From JAGRGG01 sp965217265 (GTDB lineage: Bacteria > Pseudomonadota > Alphaproteobacteria > Geminicoccales > Geminicoccaceae), in contig CBDCHP010000011.1 in NCBI GenBank assembly GCA_965217265.1, positions 744,001 to 808,000 of the forward strand: 64,000 bases of DNA, written 5' to 3'. A program made the translations under genes and the position numbers. The notes beneath the pieces are model-generated. The model worked only from the letters and a program-made list of their open reading frames with translations, did no database searches and was not told where the DNA came from. Numbering within the stretch: position 1 is the stretch's first letter; each line of letters starts with the position of its first letter. Below are positions 50,804 through 64,000 of this stretch, in pieces.

Positions 50804-50829
50804 GGATCGTTGGGGGGTTTAGAGAACAG

Positions 50830-51699
<870 letters not shown>

Positions 51700-51703
51700 G
51701 CCG

Positions 51704-52501
51704 ATGCGAAAGCGCACGATCGGCCTGTTGATCTACTTCGTCTTCCTCTTGCTGCCGATCTACTGGCTCATCGTCATGAGTCTGAAGACGAACCAGGAAA
51801 TCCTCGGCCGGCTGACCCTGTGGCCGCAAACGCTGACGCTGCAGAACTACGTCACGATCTTCAGCGACCCGTCCTGGTACACCGGCTACATCAACAGCTT
51901 CACCTACGTCGCCATGAACACGGTCATCTCGCTCGCCGTGGCGCTGCCGGCGGCCTACGCCTTCTCGCGCTACCGCTTCGTCGGCGACAAGCACATGTTC
52001 TTCTGGCTGCTTACCAACCGCATGGCGCCGCCCGCTGTCTTCGTCCTCCCCTTCTTCCAGCTCTACCAGACGGTCGGGTTGTTCGACACGCACATCGCCG
52101 TCGCGCTGGCGCACTGCCTGTTCAACGTGCCCCTGGCGGTCTGGATCCTAGAGGGTTTCATGTCGGGCGTGCCGCGCGAGATCGACGAGACCGCCTACCT
52201 CGACGGGATGGGCTTTCCCGGCTTCTTCTTCAAGGTGTTCGTGCCGCTCATCAAGGCCGGCATCGGCGTCACCGCCTTCTTCTGCTTCATGTTCTCCTGG
52301 GTCGAACTCCTGATCGCGCGCACGCTGACCTCGGTCGAGGCGAAGCCCATCGCCGCCACGATGACCCGCACCGTCTCGGCCGCCGGCATGGATTGGGGCC
52401 TGCTCGCGGCGGCCGGCGTCTTGACCATCATCCCCGGCGCCGTCGTCATCTACTTCGTGCGCAACTACATGGCCAAGGGCTTCGCCCTGGGCCGCGTCTG
52501 A
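51704..52501 (+). CDS. glpQ: Glycerol ABC transporter permease GlpQ
   Basis: A 265-residue permease of the MalG/UgpE group with six membrane segments. The first is IGLLIYFVFLLLPIYWLIVM, and the EAA-type loop is in DETAYLDGMGFPGFFFKVFV (about 165-185). It pairs with GlpP. The spacing is four bases. It is not the E. coli glycerophosphodiesterase of the same name. Confidence 0.93.
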   Translation: MRKRTIGLLIYFVFLLLPIYWLIVMSLKTNQEILGRLTLWPQTLTLQNYVTIFSDPSWYTGYINSFTYVAMNTVISLAVALPAAYAFSRYRFVGDKHMFFWLLTNRMAPPAVFVLPFFQLYQTVGLFDTHIAVALAHCLFNVPLAVWILEGFMSGVPREIDETAYLDGMGFPGFFFKVFVPLIKAGIGVTAFFCFMFSWVELLIARTLTSVEAKPIAATMTRTVSAAGMDWGLLAAAGVLTIIPGAVVIYFVRNYMAKGFALGRV

Positions 52502-52512
52502 GGGAGCCGAAC

Positions 52513-52854
52513 GTGGAGACGATCACCGCCGCCCCCCTCGGCTTGTGGGCGTATCTGGAGACGTTTCAGGCGCCGGCCGCGCTGCAATGGATGAACTGGA
52601 CGGTGCCGACCGCCCTGTTCTTCATTACCATCGCCTTGATGCTCTTGTGCATGACGACGCTCGAACTCGTCCGGCCGACCGTCGAGCGCAAGGGCTTGCT
52701 GCCGATCTCGACGACGCGCGGCGACCGTTTGTTCATCGGCCTGCTGGGAGCCGCCTTCGTCCACCTCGCGTGGCTGGGCCTCACCGACCTGCCCCTGGTC
52801 TACGGCTCGATCGCGGCGCTGGTCTGGTTCGTCGCCGAGATGGTCTGGGGCTGA
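52513..52854 (+). CDS. glpU: Small membrane protein of the glycerol transporter operon (DUF2160, GlpU)
   Basis: A 113-residue protein with three membrane segments (about 30-52, 73-90, 93-111). Conserved features are WMNWTVPTALFFITIALML, then LELVRPTVERKGLLPISTTR with a GDRLFIGLLG turn. It is the DUF2160 family found in this operon in rhizobia, where it is called GlpU; its function is unknown. The GTG start follows GAGGGAGCCGAAC. Confidence 0.85.
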   Translation: METITAAPLGLWAYLETFQAPAALQWMNWTVPTALFFITIALMLLCMTTLELVRPTVERKGLLPISTTRGDRLFIGLLGAAFVHLAWLGLTDLPLVYGSIAALVWFVAEMVWG

Positions 52855-52953
52855 GGATTTTGTTTGATGGATGCGGCGAAGAACGCCTTCGCGCCGCGCC
52901 GCCGGGTTCGCCCGGTCGCAACGGGGGCCAAACGATGCACAGGGAGTAGCATC

Positions 52954-54702
<1,749 letters not shown>

Positions 54703-54738
54703 GCGAACACTGCCGCCTTCTTTCGTCGAAGATCGTGG

Positions 54739-54764
54739 GAACGGGGGCTTTCGAGTCCCCGTTC
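54739..54764. terminator. Hairpin with TTCG tetraloop after glpV
   Basis: GAACGGGG and CCCCGTTC form the outer stem, with an inner CT-TTCG-AG. The UUCG loop makes it very stable. It is placed 36 bases after the glpV stop. No T-run follows, so it may terminate only with help or protect the mRNA end. Confidence 0.5.
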
Positions 54765-54817
54765 TCGTTGACCCGGTTAGAACGCCGGACGGCGATCGGA
54801 CCGGGAGAGCACCGACC

Positions 54818-56068
54818 TTGAAAGACCTGTTCAGTTTCGCGCCCTACGAATTGGGCCTGTTGGCGCTCGGCTTGTGCCTGCTCGCCGGCGTCTGGCTGCC
54901 GGTCGCCCTGTTTCGGCGCCACGTCACCCTGCCCCTGGTGCCGCTCTTGGGCGGCATGGCGGTGTTTGCCTTTTTACCCGACATCTACGACTTCGACCCG
55001 TTCTCGAAGGAAAAGCTCACCGTCTGGGAGAAGCTGACCGAGGCCGTGGTCGTCATCTCCCTCGTCGGCGCGGGTTTGAAGATCGACAGCCGGCGGCTCC
55101 TGCTGGCGGCACCCGTGCGCCGCCTCCTCTTCCTCGCCATGCCGCTGTGCATCGCGCTTACCGCCCTCCTTGCCTGGGGCCTCGCCGGCCTCGCCGTGCC
55201 GGCGGCCCTTCTCATCGGCGCCGTCCTCGCCCCGACCGACCCCGTGCTCGCCGGCGACTTGCAGGTGGCGGGGCCGAAGGAGGGCGACACGCACGGGGTC
55301 CGCCTGACGCTCACGGCCGAGGCCGGCTTCAACGACGGCCTCGCCTTTCCCTTCACCTACCTCGCCATCGCCGCCGCGAGCTTGGGCTTCAGCGACCCGT
55401 CCTGGCTCGGGACGTGGTTCCTGCAGGACGTGCTCTACCGCGTCGTCGTCGGCGCGATCGTCGGCGCCCTCATCGGCCGGATCCTCGCCCACCTGATCTA
55501 CACCGGCCCCTCCGACACCTCCGTCGCGGCCACGGGCATCGCCTCGATCGCCTTGTGCCTCTTCCTCGTCGCCTACGGCGGTGCTGAACTGCTGGGCGGC
55601 TACGGCTTCATCGCCGCCTTCGTCGCGGCGCTCGTCATGCGCGCCGTCGCGCCCGACGACGACTACAACCAAGCCCTGTTCAACTTCATCGAGGAGATCG
55701 AGCACGCCGCCCTCGTCCTGGTCCTCTTCCTCTTGGGCGGCGTCATCCTGATCGTCATGCCGTATTTGACTTGGGGCGGTGCCGCCGTCGCGTTCGGCCT
55801 CGTCCTCGTCGTCCGCCCGCTCGTCGCCTGGGTCACGCTCGCGGGCGTCGGCTGGTCGTGGCAGGACCGGCTGGCGACCTCGTTCTACGGCATCCGCGGC
55901 ATCGGCTCGCTCTACTACCTCGCCTACGCCCTGGGCCAAGCCAACTTCGCCGGCCACGAACTCCTGTGGGCGATCGTCATCACGACGATCCTCCTCTCCG
56001 CCGTCGTCCACAGCCTGACCGCCCCCTACGCCATGGCGCGGCTCTCCAAGAGCGGCGGCTGGTTCTAG
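54818..56068 (+). CDS. Cation:proton antiporter, CPA1 family
   Basis: A 416-residue membrane protein with about twelve segments. The Na+/H+ exchanger landmarks are present: the ion-binding loop LAPTDPVLAGDLQVAGP (TDP motif, about 144) and the following AEAGFNDGLAFPFTYLAI with the ND motif (about 170). A GIRGIGSLYYLAYALGQ segment (about 365) completes the core. It exchanges Na+ or K+ for protons and probably serves pH or salt balance. The TTG start at 54818 follows GGGAGAG. It stands alone between glpV and tRNA-Phe. Confidence 0.9.
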   Translation: MKDLFSFAPYELGLLALGLCLLAGVWLPVALFRRHVTLPLVPLLGGMAVFAFLPDIYDFDPFSKEKLTVWEKLTEAVVVISLVGAGLKIDSRRLLLAAPVRRLLFLAMPLCIALTALLAWGLAGLAVPAALLIGAVLAPTDPVLAGDLQVAGPKEGDTHGVRLTLTAEAGFNDGLAFPFTYLAIAAASLGFSDPSWLGTWFLQDVLYRVVVGAIVGALIGRILAHLIYTGPSDTSVAATGIASIALCLFLVAYGGAELLGGYGFIAAFVAALVMRAVAPDDDYNQALFNFIEEIEHAALVLVLFLLGGVILIVMPYLTWGGAAVAFGLVLVVRPLVAWVTLAGVGWSWQDRLATSFYGIRGIGSLYYLAYALGQANFAGHELLWAIVITTILLSAVVHSLTAPYAMARLSKSGGWF

Positions 56069-56118
56069 CGGCCCTGGACAGACCCGGACCGAGCCGCTAT
56101 ATCCCCGCCGGTGCGAGC

Positions 56119-56194
56119 GCCCAGGTAGCTCAGTCGGTAGAGCAAGGGACTGAAAATCCCTGTGTCGGCGGTTCGATTCCGTCCCTGGGCACCA
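56119..56194 (+). tRNA. tRNA-Phe (anticodon GAA)
   Basis: 76 bases with a full cloverleaf. Acceptor GCCCAGG pairs with CCTGGGC, the D-stem is GCTC/GAGC, and the anticodon stem AGGGA/TCCCT carries the loop CTGAAAA, giving GAA at 34-36. The T-arm contains GGTTCGATTCC. CCA is encoded. Repeat copy 10 starts at the next base. Confidence 0.98.
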
Positions 56195-56328
56195 TTACGC
56201 TTCGCGTGCGCTGCCGCGCGGGCTTTTTCTCTTATTTATCGAATCGGCCGCAACGCCGAGGACCAGCCTCGGACAAAGTAAAAAACAGAAAAAGAAAGCC
56301 CGCGCGGCAGCGCACGCGCAAGCGTTCA
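56195..56328. repeat. Palindromic intergenic element, copy 10 (alpha arms), abutting tRNA-Phe
   Basis: TTACGCTTCGCGTGCGCTG and GGGCTTTTTCTCTTATTTATC on the left; a purine-rich AAAAACAGAAAAAGAAAGCC and AGCGCACGCGCAAGCGTTCA on the right. The core (ACCAGCCTCGGACAAAGTA) is the reverse complement type of the copy 2 left core. The stem followed by a T-run directly after the CCA suggests it serves as the tRNA terminator. Confidence 0.85.
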
Positions 56329-56383
56329 ATCCTAAACACAAAACGCCCCGGCCATGTGTGACCGGGGCGCCCGTCGAGAACGA

Positions 56384-59092
<2,709 letters not shown>

Positions 59093-59278
59093 GTCGCTGT
59101 CCTTCCGGTAAAGATCGAGGGACGCCGGCCGAGCCGACGCCCCGTCCTATGCCCAACTTAGGCGCTTTTTCCCCGGTTGCCCAGGTGGCGGCGTGTCTCA
59201 GATCGGGGCGGGGCGGTATCAGCGCGGCGTGAAGAGGCAAATTCATATCGCGCGCCCGGCATCAATCTATCCAGCCTG
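59093..59278. other. Upstream region of acnA
   Basis: About 190 bases with no gene, holding the acnA promoter on the minus strand. I see no clear operator. An open frame in the plus direction from 59193 is not convincing. Confidence 0.4.
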
Positions 59279-59393
59279 GAACGCTTGCCATTCGAATATT
59301 TATCCGAGGCCGGCTTCGGCGTTGAAGCCAATTTCATCCGTTAACACTGGCAAAAAAAGGAAAGGCCGCGCCCCCAGCGCACGCGAAGCGTTC
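59279..59393. repeat. Palindromic intergenic element, copy 11, decayed
   Basis: The right half is intact (CCGTTAACACTGGCAAAAAA, GGAAAGGCCGCGCC, AGCGCACGCGAAGCGTTC) but the left pyrimidine tract is gone (GGAACGCTTGCCATTCGAAT then ATTTATCCGAGGCCGGC). At about 115 bp it is the shortest copy. A decayed member whose stem can no longer form fully. Confidence 0.8.
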
Positions 59394-59443
59394 TCACCGG
59401 GTCGAACTGAGGCACGCCCCCCCACCCAGGGCGGCCGCGTGTC

Positions 59444-60478
59444 TCAGGCGGCGCCCCGATCAGGATGCGGCGCCGACGCGGCCGGCGGGGGCGCCGGCAG
59501 CAGGCCCCGCTCGGCGTACCACGCGGCGGTGCGGCGCAAGCCTTCGCGCATCGTCACGCTCGGCCGGTAGCCGAGGCGCCGCTCCGCCTTGGTCGTGTCG
59601 TAGGCGCGGTTGTTGATGAAGAAGTCGACGCGGCGGCGGTAGAGCGGCGGGTCGATGCCGAACGGCCGGCAGACGATCTCGCAGGCGTGGCCGAGGAGCC
59701 GGACGGGGGAGGCCGGCAGGCGCACGACGCGCTGGTCCTTCTGGCCGAGCAGGTCGGCCAGGGTTCGCGTCACGTCGTTCAAGGACGGCCGCTCCGGCCC
59801 GCCGACGATGAACGCCTCGCCGCCGACGCCGGGCTCGGTGGCGGCGAGGACGAAGGCGTCGATCAGGTCGTCGATGTAGACGAGGTGGTAGCCGGCCCGG
59901 CCTGAGCCCAGCATCACCGTGCGCTTCTTCTGCGCCAGCTTGAACAGCTTCAAGAGGCGCGTGTCGCCGGGGCCGTAGACCGGCGTCGGGCGCAGGACGA
60001 CGACCTCGGTGCCGAGCTCGGCACCGAGGTCGCGCGCCAGTTCGTCGCCCGCGGCCTTGGTCTCCTCGTAGATGCCGTCGGGCCTGAGCGGGGCATCCTC
60101 GTTCAAGGGCGCCCCCTCGACGTTGCCGTGGATGCCGACCGTCGAGCAGTGCACGACCCGGCGCACGCCGTGGCGGGCGGCGGCCTCGACGACGTGGCGC
60201 ACGGCCTCGACGTTGATCGCGCGGTAGCGCTCGTCGGCGAGGTTCGGCTCGCGAAAGGTGCCGGCGACGGCGAAGACGACCTCGATGCCGGCCATGGCGC
60301 GGTCGAGCGCGTCGGGATCGGTGATGTCGCCTTGCACCGCCTCGACGTCGGCGAGGCCGACGGCTTCGAGCCGCTCGGGTGCCCGCACGAAGGCGCGGAC
60401 CGCGTGGCCTTCCTCGACCAGACGGCGGGCGAGCGCCGCGCCGACGAAACCCGTGGCGCCGGTGACCAAGGCTTGCAT
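59444..60478 (-). CDS. NAD-dependent epimerase/dehydratase (extended SDR)
   Basis: A 344-residue extended SDR. It has the NAD motif TGATGFVGAALARRL (about 5-19), CSTVGIHGNVEGAPLNEDAP with the catalytic Ser, and a YEETKAAGD Tyr-x3-Lys (about 140-144, Y-E-E-T-K). Then RPTPVYGPGDTRLLKLFKLA is typical of sugar epimerases and 3-beta-hydroxysteroid-like dehydrogenases. The pattern resembles the hopanoid-associated HpnA family, but no hpn genes are near. The ATG at 60478 follows AAAAAGGGTAAAGC. Probable operon with the upstream hexapeptide acyltransferase (44 bases apart). Confidence 0.85.
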   Translation of the reverse strand: MQALVTGATGFVGAALARRLVEEGHAVRAFVRAPERLEAVGLADVEAVQGDITDPDALDRAMAGIEVVFAVAGTFREPNLADERYRAINVEAVRHVVEAAARHGVRRVVHCSTVGIHGNVEGAPLNEDAPLRPDGIYEETKAAGDELARDLGAELGTEVVVLRPTPVYGPGDTRLLKLFKLAQKKRTVMLGSGRAGYHLVYIDDLIDAFVLAATEPGVGGEAFIVGGPERPSLNDVTRTLADLLGQKDQRVVRLPASPVRLLGHACEIVCRPFGIDPPLYRRRVDFFINNRAYDTTKAERRLGYRPSVTMREGLRRTAAWYAERGLLPAPPPAASAPHPDRGAA

Positions 60479-60522
60479 GGGGGCTTTACCCTTTTTACTT
60501 GAGGCCGTTTTCGTTGACGATC

Positions 60523-61341
60523 CTACACCCGTTTCGCGCCCCCGTCGCGCATCCTGAGCACCCGTGCGGGCGATCCCGCCGCGACCGACCACGCCGGGAG
60601 CGGCTTGTTGACGAGGCTGCCGGCGCCGATCACCGCCCCCTCGCCGACCTCGACCGCGTCGAGGAAGAGGCAGCCCATGCCGATCAGGCAGCGGTCGCCG
60701 ATGCGGATCGGACCCTCGGTGAAGCGCATCTGCCCGCGCCCGCCCTGCCCGTCGTCCGGGCCGGGCCCGCCCGCGGCGTCGGGGAGGCCCCGCTCGATCT
60801 GGAACACGCCGCCCGAGATCTTGGCGCCGCCCCCTAAGACGACCTCCTTGCCGATGAAGGTGCCGCCCTGGCTGTGGACGACGCTGCTTGATCCGATGTC
60901 GCAGTCGGGGCCGATATGGACCGGGCCGATCTTGGCCTGCAGCATCACGTCGCGGCCGATGATGGTCCGATCGCCGATGATCACACCCTCAAGCCCGGCG
61001 CCGCGGCCGTCGATCACGACGCCGTCGTCGAGGACGACGCCTTGCCCGAGCGTGATGTTCTTGGCGTTGCGGATCACGAGGCCCTTGCCGAAGATCACGC
61101 CCTTGCCGCAGCCCTTGAACAGGCGCGGGTAGAAGGCCTTGCGCAGCGCGATGCCGAGGGCGCCCGGCAGGCCGCCCAGGAGCGAGGTGATGAGTTCGTA
61201 GACGAGGAGGTCGCGGTACGGGCGCTCGGGGCCGACGACGAGGTCGGCGTAGCGGCGCGCCTGCGATTTGTCGCTGTCGAACAGCTTGGCGCGGATGAAC
61301 TCGTCCTCGCCGAGCCGCGCCTTGTCCGGCACCCCCGCCAT
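60523..61341 (-). CDS. Left-handed beta-helix (hexapeptide) acyltransferase
   Basis: A 272-residue protein. After a helical N-terminus (about 1-70) come regular hexapeptide turns of the LbetaH fold, such as VIFGKGLVIRNAKNITLGQG, VVLDDGVVIDGRGAGLEGVI and IGDRTIIGRDVMLQAKIGPV, ending GAGSLVNKPLPAWSVAAGSP. A Gly/Asp-rich loop (about 190-212) interrupts the helix. Such proteins acetylate sugars or carry serine/maltose-type O-acetyl transfer; the acceptor is unknown. The ATG at 61341 starts the folded part. Confidence 0.85.
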   Translation of the reverse strand: MAGVPDKARLGEDEFIRAKLFDSDKSQARRYADLVVGPERPYRDLLVYELITSLLGGLPGALGIALRKAFYPRLFKGCGKGVIFGKGLVIRNAKNITLGQGVVLDDGVVIDGRGAGLEGVIIGDRTIIGRDVMLQAKIGPVHIGPDCDIGSSSVVHSQGGTFIGKEVVLGGGAKISGGVFQIERGLPDAAGGPGPDDGQGGRGQMRFTEGPIRIGDRCLIGMGCLFLDAVEVGEGAVIGAGSLVNKPLPAWSVAAGSPARVLRMRDGGAKRV

Positions 61342-61406
61342 GTGTCTTCGCCCTTCGCTTCGATCGGTCGGGCGAAACCTAGAAAGACCAAGCCCCGGCC
61401 GCAAGC

Positions 61407-62099
61407 TCAGCGAAGCGCACCCCGCAGCGCCGCCGCCGTGGCGAAGGGGGCGAGTGCCAGGGCGGCGAGGCTGAGCGCCGCCAGGATCAAGAACGGCGCC
61501 TTGGCGGCGATGCCGAGCAGGACGCCGTCGACCGCGCCGACGCCGAAGATCAGGATCGGGATGTAGAGCGGCAGGACGAGGAGGCCCATCAGCACGGCCC
61601 CGGCCCGGCTGCCGGCGAGGAGGGCGGCCCCCAGCGCCCCGATCATGGTCAAGGCGGGCGTGCCGAGCAGGAGGGCGAGCGGCAGGACCCAGAGCGCCTC
61701 GGCCGGCAGGCTCATCAGGATCGCGAGGAGCGGCGAGACGAGGATCAGCGGCAAGACGGTCGTCAGCCAGTGCGCGGCGCAGCGGCCGGCGACGAGGAGC
61801 GGCAGGGGGGCGACCGCCAGCGCCATCTGCTCCAGGCTGCCGTCCTCCAGGTCCGCCTGCCAGACCCGCTCCAGGCCGAGGAGGACCGAGAGGAGGGCCA
61901 AGACCCAGATGACGCCGCCGCCGATGCGCGCCAGCACGTCGGGCGAGGCGCCGACGCCCAAGGGAAACAGGGCGAGCGCCAGGAGGAAGAAGACGAGCCC
62001 GACCAGGGTCTCGCCGCCGCGGCGGCGGGCTTGGCGCAGGTCGCGCCGGATCAGGGCGAGGACGGGACCGAACAAGGCTTCAGCCCAGTTCCAGGACAT
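61407..62099 (-). CDS. ccmB: Heme exporter permease CcmB
   Basis: A 230-residue membrane protein with six segments. It matches CcmB in its start (LIRRDLRQARRRGGETLVGL), the loop VWQADLEDGSLEQMALAVAP (about 80-100) and the PLLVAGRCAAHWL helix. With CcmA, CcmC and CcmD it serves cytochrome c maturation by releasing holo-CcmE. It overlaps ccmA by 20 bases. ccmC, usually next, is missing here. Confidence 0.95.
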   Translation of the reverse strand: MSWNWAEALFGPVLALIRRDLRQARRRGGETLVGLVFFLLALALFPLGVGASPDVLARIGGGVIWVLALLSVLLGLERVWQADLEDGSLEQMALAVAPLPLLVAGRCAAHWLTTVLPLILVSPLLAILMSLPAEALWVLPLALLLGTPALTMIGALGAALLAGSRAGAVLMGLLVLPLYIPILIFGVGAVDGVLLGIAAKAPFLILAALSLAALALAPFATAAALRGALR

Positions 62100-62664
62100 A
62101 AGCCCGGTCGAGCGCCACGTCGCCGTGGGTCGCGGCGACGACGGTGCCGCCGCCGGCGCGGTGCCTCGCGATCAGGGCTTCGAGCCGAAGGCGGCTCTCG
62201 GCGTCGAGGCCGACGCCGGGCTCGTCCAGGAGCCATAACGGCCGCGGCACCGCCGCGAGACGGGCGAGCGCCAGACGGCGGCGCTGCCCGGCGGAAAGAA
62301 AGCGCGCCGGCGTTCGGCGCAAGGGCACGAGGCCGAGCGCGTCGAGCCCGGCCTCGATCGTGCCGCCGCCCGCGAGCCGCACGGCCGCGCCCAAGTTCTC
62401 CTCAACGCTCAACAAGGGCTTGGCCGGGCTCGTGTGGCCGACATAGTGCAGGGTCTCGCCCTCGCGCCCGCGCAAGTCCTCGCCGGCAAAATCTATCCGC
62501 CCGCCGTCGGGTTCGAGAAAGCCGGCGACGAGGCGCAAGAGCGTCGACTTGCCGCTGCCGTTCGGCCCGCGCAGGGTCAGGGCCTCGCCGGGCCGAAGCG
62601 TGAAGTCGATTTCGGCCAGGACGAGGCGCCCGCCGCGCCAGCAGGCGAGCCCCTCGACCTCCAA
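62080..62664 (-). CDS. ccmA: Heme exporter ATP-binding protein CcmA
   Basis: A 194-residue ABC ATPase. It has Walker A GPNGSGKST (about 34-42), a Q-loop region in HYVGHTSPAKPLL, and the signature FLSAGQRRRLALARL in place of LSGGQ. Walker B is WLLDEPGVGLDAES and the switch His is in AATHGDVAL. It powers cytochrome c maturation with CcmB and is needed for the cytochromes in this window. The start is TTG at 62664. Confidence 0.94.
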   Translation of the reverse strand: MEVEGLACWRGGRLVLAEIDFTLRPGEALTLRGPNGSGKSTLLRLVAGFLEPDGGRIDFAGEDLRGREGETLHYVGHTSPAKPLLSVEENLGAAVRLAGGGTIEAGLDALGLVPLRRTPARFLSAGQRRRLALARLAAVPRPLWLLDEPGVGLDAESRLRLEALIARHRAGGGTVVAATHGDVALDRAYVLELG

Positions 62665-62671
62665 CCCGCCC

Positions 62672-63919
62672 TCAGCCGCGACGATCGTCGATCACCTTGC
62701 CGTCGGCCGGCAGCGTGCCCGGCGCCACGAGCTCGACCTCGGCGCGCAGGCCGGTCACGGCGCGCGCGCCCCCGGCCACCGCCGCCGCCAAGCCCTCGGC
62801 CGGGGCGGCGCCCGTCTCGCACAAGAGGCGGAGCCGGTCCTGCCCCCCCTCGCTCTCGACGACGAGCCGCAGCCGGCCGAGGCCGGGGTGGCGGTGCTTG
62901 ATCGCGGCCACCTGCTCCGGGTGGACGAACATGCCGCGCACCTTGGCCGTCTGGTCGGCGCGCCCGAGCCAGCCCTTGAGGCGGCGGTTGGTCCGGCCGC
63001 AGGGGCTGAATCCCGCCATGATCGCCGAGAGGTCGCCGGTCGCGAAGCGGATCAAGGGGTAGTCCGGGTTGAAGACCGTGACCACGACCTCGCCGACCTC
63101 GCCGTCCGGCACCGGATCGCCCGTGCCGGGGCGGACGATCTCCACGATCACCGCCTCGTCCTGGATCAGCCCCTCGCGGGCGCGGCTCTCATAAGCGATC
63201 AGGCCGAGGTCGGCCGTGGCGTAGCACTGGTAGGCGTCGATCCCGTGCGCGTCCTCCAAGTGTGCCCGCATGTTGGGGGTGAACGCCTCGCCCGAGACCA
63301 GCGCCTTCTTGAAGCCCGCGCGCAGGCCCTGCTCGGTCATCTTGTCGAGCAGGATGCGCAAGAAAGACGGCGTACCGACATAGGCGACGGGCTTGAGGGC
63401 GTGGATCGCGTTCGCCTGCAAGTCGGTCTGGCCGGTGCCGCCGGGGATCACCGGGCAGCCGAGCGCCCGCGCCCCGCCGTCGGCCATGAAGCCGGCCGGG
63501 GTCAGGTGGTAGGAGAACGTGTTGTAGACGAGATCGCCCTGGCGAAAGCCGGCCGCGAACATGGCGCGGGTGAAGCGCCAGTAGTCGCCGCGCGCCCCTT
63601 CCGGGTCGAAGATCGGGCCGGGCGAGGCGAACAGGCGGCCCAAGCGGCCGATCGGGGTGGCGCACAGGCCCCCGAACGGGGGCGTCTCGCCCTGCAGGCC
63701 GATCAGGTCGCGCTTGCGCAGGAGCGGCAGGATGCCAAGCGCCCCTCGATCGGTGATCCGGTCGATCGCGACCTCGGCGAGCGTCGCCTGGAAGTAGGGC
63801 GTCGTCTCGACCGCGTGGCGCAAGAGGCCCGGCAGGGCGTTGAACAGCACGGCCTCGCGCTCGTCGGGCCGGCGCACTTCCTGCCGGTCGAAGTAGCTGT
63901 CGCTCGTCTCGGGCGGCAT
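62672..63919 (-). CDS. Adenylate-forming ligase, phenylacetate-CoA-ligase-like (PaaK family)
   Basis: A 415-residue ANL-superfamily protein of the PaaK-like type. It starts SYFDRQEVRRPDEREAVLFN, then HAVETTPYFQATL. The phosphate-binding loop appears as SPGPIFDPEGARGDYWRFTR rather than the SSGTTG form. Later are QCYATADLGLIAYESR, the adenine motif FNPDYPLIRFATGDLSAI and RADQTAKVRGMFVHPEQV, where a Lys is present. It probably makes an aryl- or acyl-CoA. The start is ATG 63919 (GGAG before it) or 63958. It lies seven bases from ccmA in the same direction; any link to haem export is unexplained. Confidence 0.82.
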   Translation of the reverse strand: MPPETSDSYFDRQEVRRPDEREAVLFNALPGLLRHAVETTPYFQATLAEVAIDRITDRGALGILPLLRKRDLIGLQGETPPFGGLCATPIGRLGRLFASPGPIFDPEGARGDYWRFTRAMFAAGFRQGDLVYNTFSYHLTPAGFMADGGARALGCPVIPGGTGQTDLQANAIHALKPVAYVGTPSFLRILLDKMTEQGLRAGFKKALVSGEAFTPNMRAHLEDAHGIDAYQCYATADLGLIAYESRAREGLIQDEAVIVEIVRPGTGDPVPDGEVGEVVVTVFNPDYPLIRFATGDLSAIMAGFSPCGRTNRRLKGWLGRADQTAKVRGMFVHPEQVAAIKHRHPGLGRLRLVVESEGGQDRLRLLCETGAAPAEGLAAAVAGGARAVTGLRAEVELVAPGTLPADGKVIDDRRG

Positions 63920-64000
63920 GGACGCTCCGCTCAGGCCGTCGCGGTTTCGCGCGGGCATCGTTCTCTCGCCCGACGGATCATGAGGCAACGGCGGGCGTCT

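Noticed and set aside
59193..59570. A plus-strand open frame across repeat copy 11
   Set aside because: It reads through the repeat and into the 3' end of the epimerase gene on the other strand.

Overview
The window is roughly 70% GC chromosomal DNA from an alphaproteobacterium, most likely a free-living flagellated member of the Rhodospirillales or a relative. Evidence for this: a Caulobacter-type flagellar cluster with SciP, FlbD and FliX, a DksA with the single-Cys alphaproteobacterial finger, CtrA-type TTAA-N7-TTAAC boxes, the proA-nadD-rsfS-rlmH order, and a rhizobial-type glpD-STPQUV glycerol operon. There is no phage, plasmid, CRISPR or transposase signal. One tRNA, tRNA-Phe(GAA), is present.

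Layout. 1-5.96 kb: the end of a glycosyltransferase, a secreted PepSY-like protein, a porin, an SDR protein and an orphan pyruvate-dehydrogenase-E1-like transketolase. 5.99-20.5 kb: flagellar block 1, with a leftward operon (small unknown protein, fliO, fliP), divergent moeB, then dksA, fliK-flgD-flgE, sciP, fliF-fliG-fliH-fliN-flbD and flhA. 20.6-29 kb: pgm, a cyclase remnant, a nitroreductase, a MaoC hydratase, carD, an EAL phosphodiesterase, and a tightly overlapping DsbA-like/cytochrome c/FccB sulfide-oxidation operon. 29-39.8 kb: an EamA transporter, proA-nadD-rsfS-rlmH, a gamma-glutamyltransferase, and a TetR-hydrolase-Aas-like lipid operon. 40-45.3 kb: flagellar block 2, flgI-flgJ-flgN-flgK-flgL leftward with fliX divergent. 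45.4-56 kb: an orphan OmpR-type regulator, an esterase, the glpD-glpSTPQUV operon and a CPA1 antiporter. 56-64 kb: tRNA-Phe, aconitase, an epimerase, a hexapeptide acyltransferase, ccmA-ccmB and an adenylate-forming ligase.

Regulation can be read directly in the flagellar blocks. A perfect CtrA box lies in front of flhA. Near-matches lie in front of the fliO/fliP operon, sciP and fliF. A perfect sigma-54 promoter precedes fliK-flgD-flgE and a near-perfect one precedes flgI. Both sigma-54 promoters carry, upstream, the same 23-bp palindromic sequence (21 of 23 positions identical), a good candidate for the FlbD enhancer. The glycerol operon has two GlpR-like inverted repeats 22 bp apart.

The most unusual structure is a family of eleven intergenic, roughly 115-157 bp, long-inverted-repeat elements. 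They sit at gene 3' ends outside the flagellar operons, occur in both orientations, have interchangeable arms and cores, and in several cases supply the stop codon of the adjoining gene.
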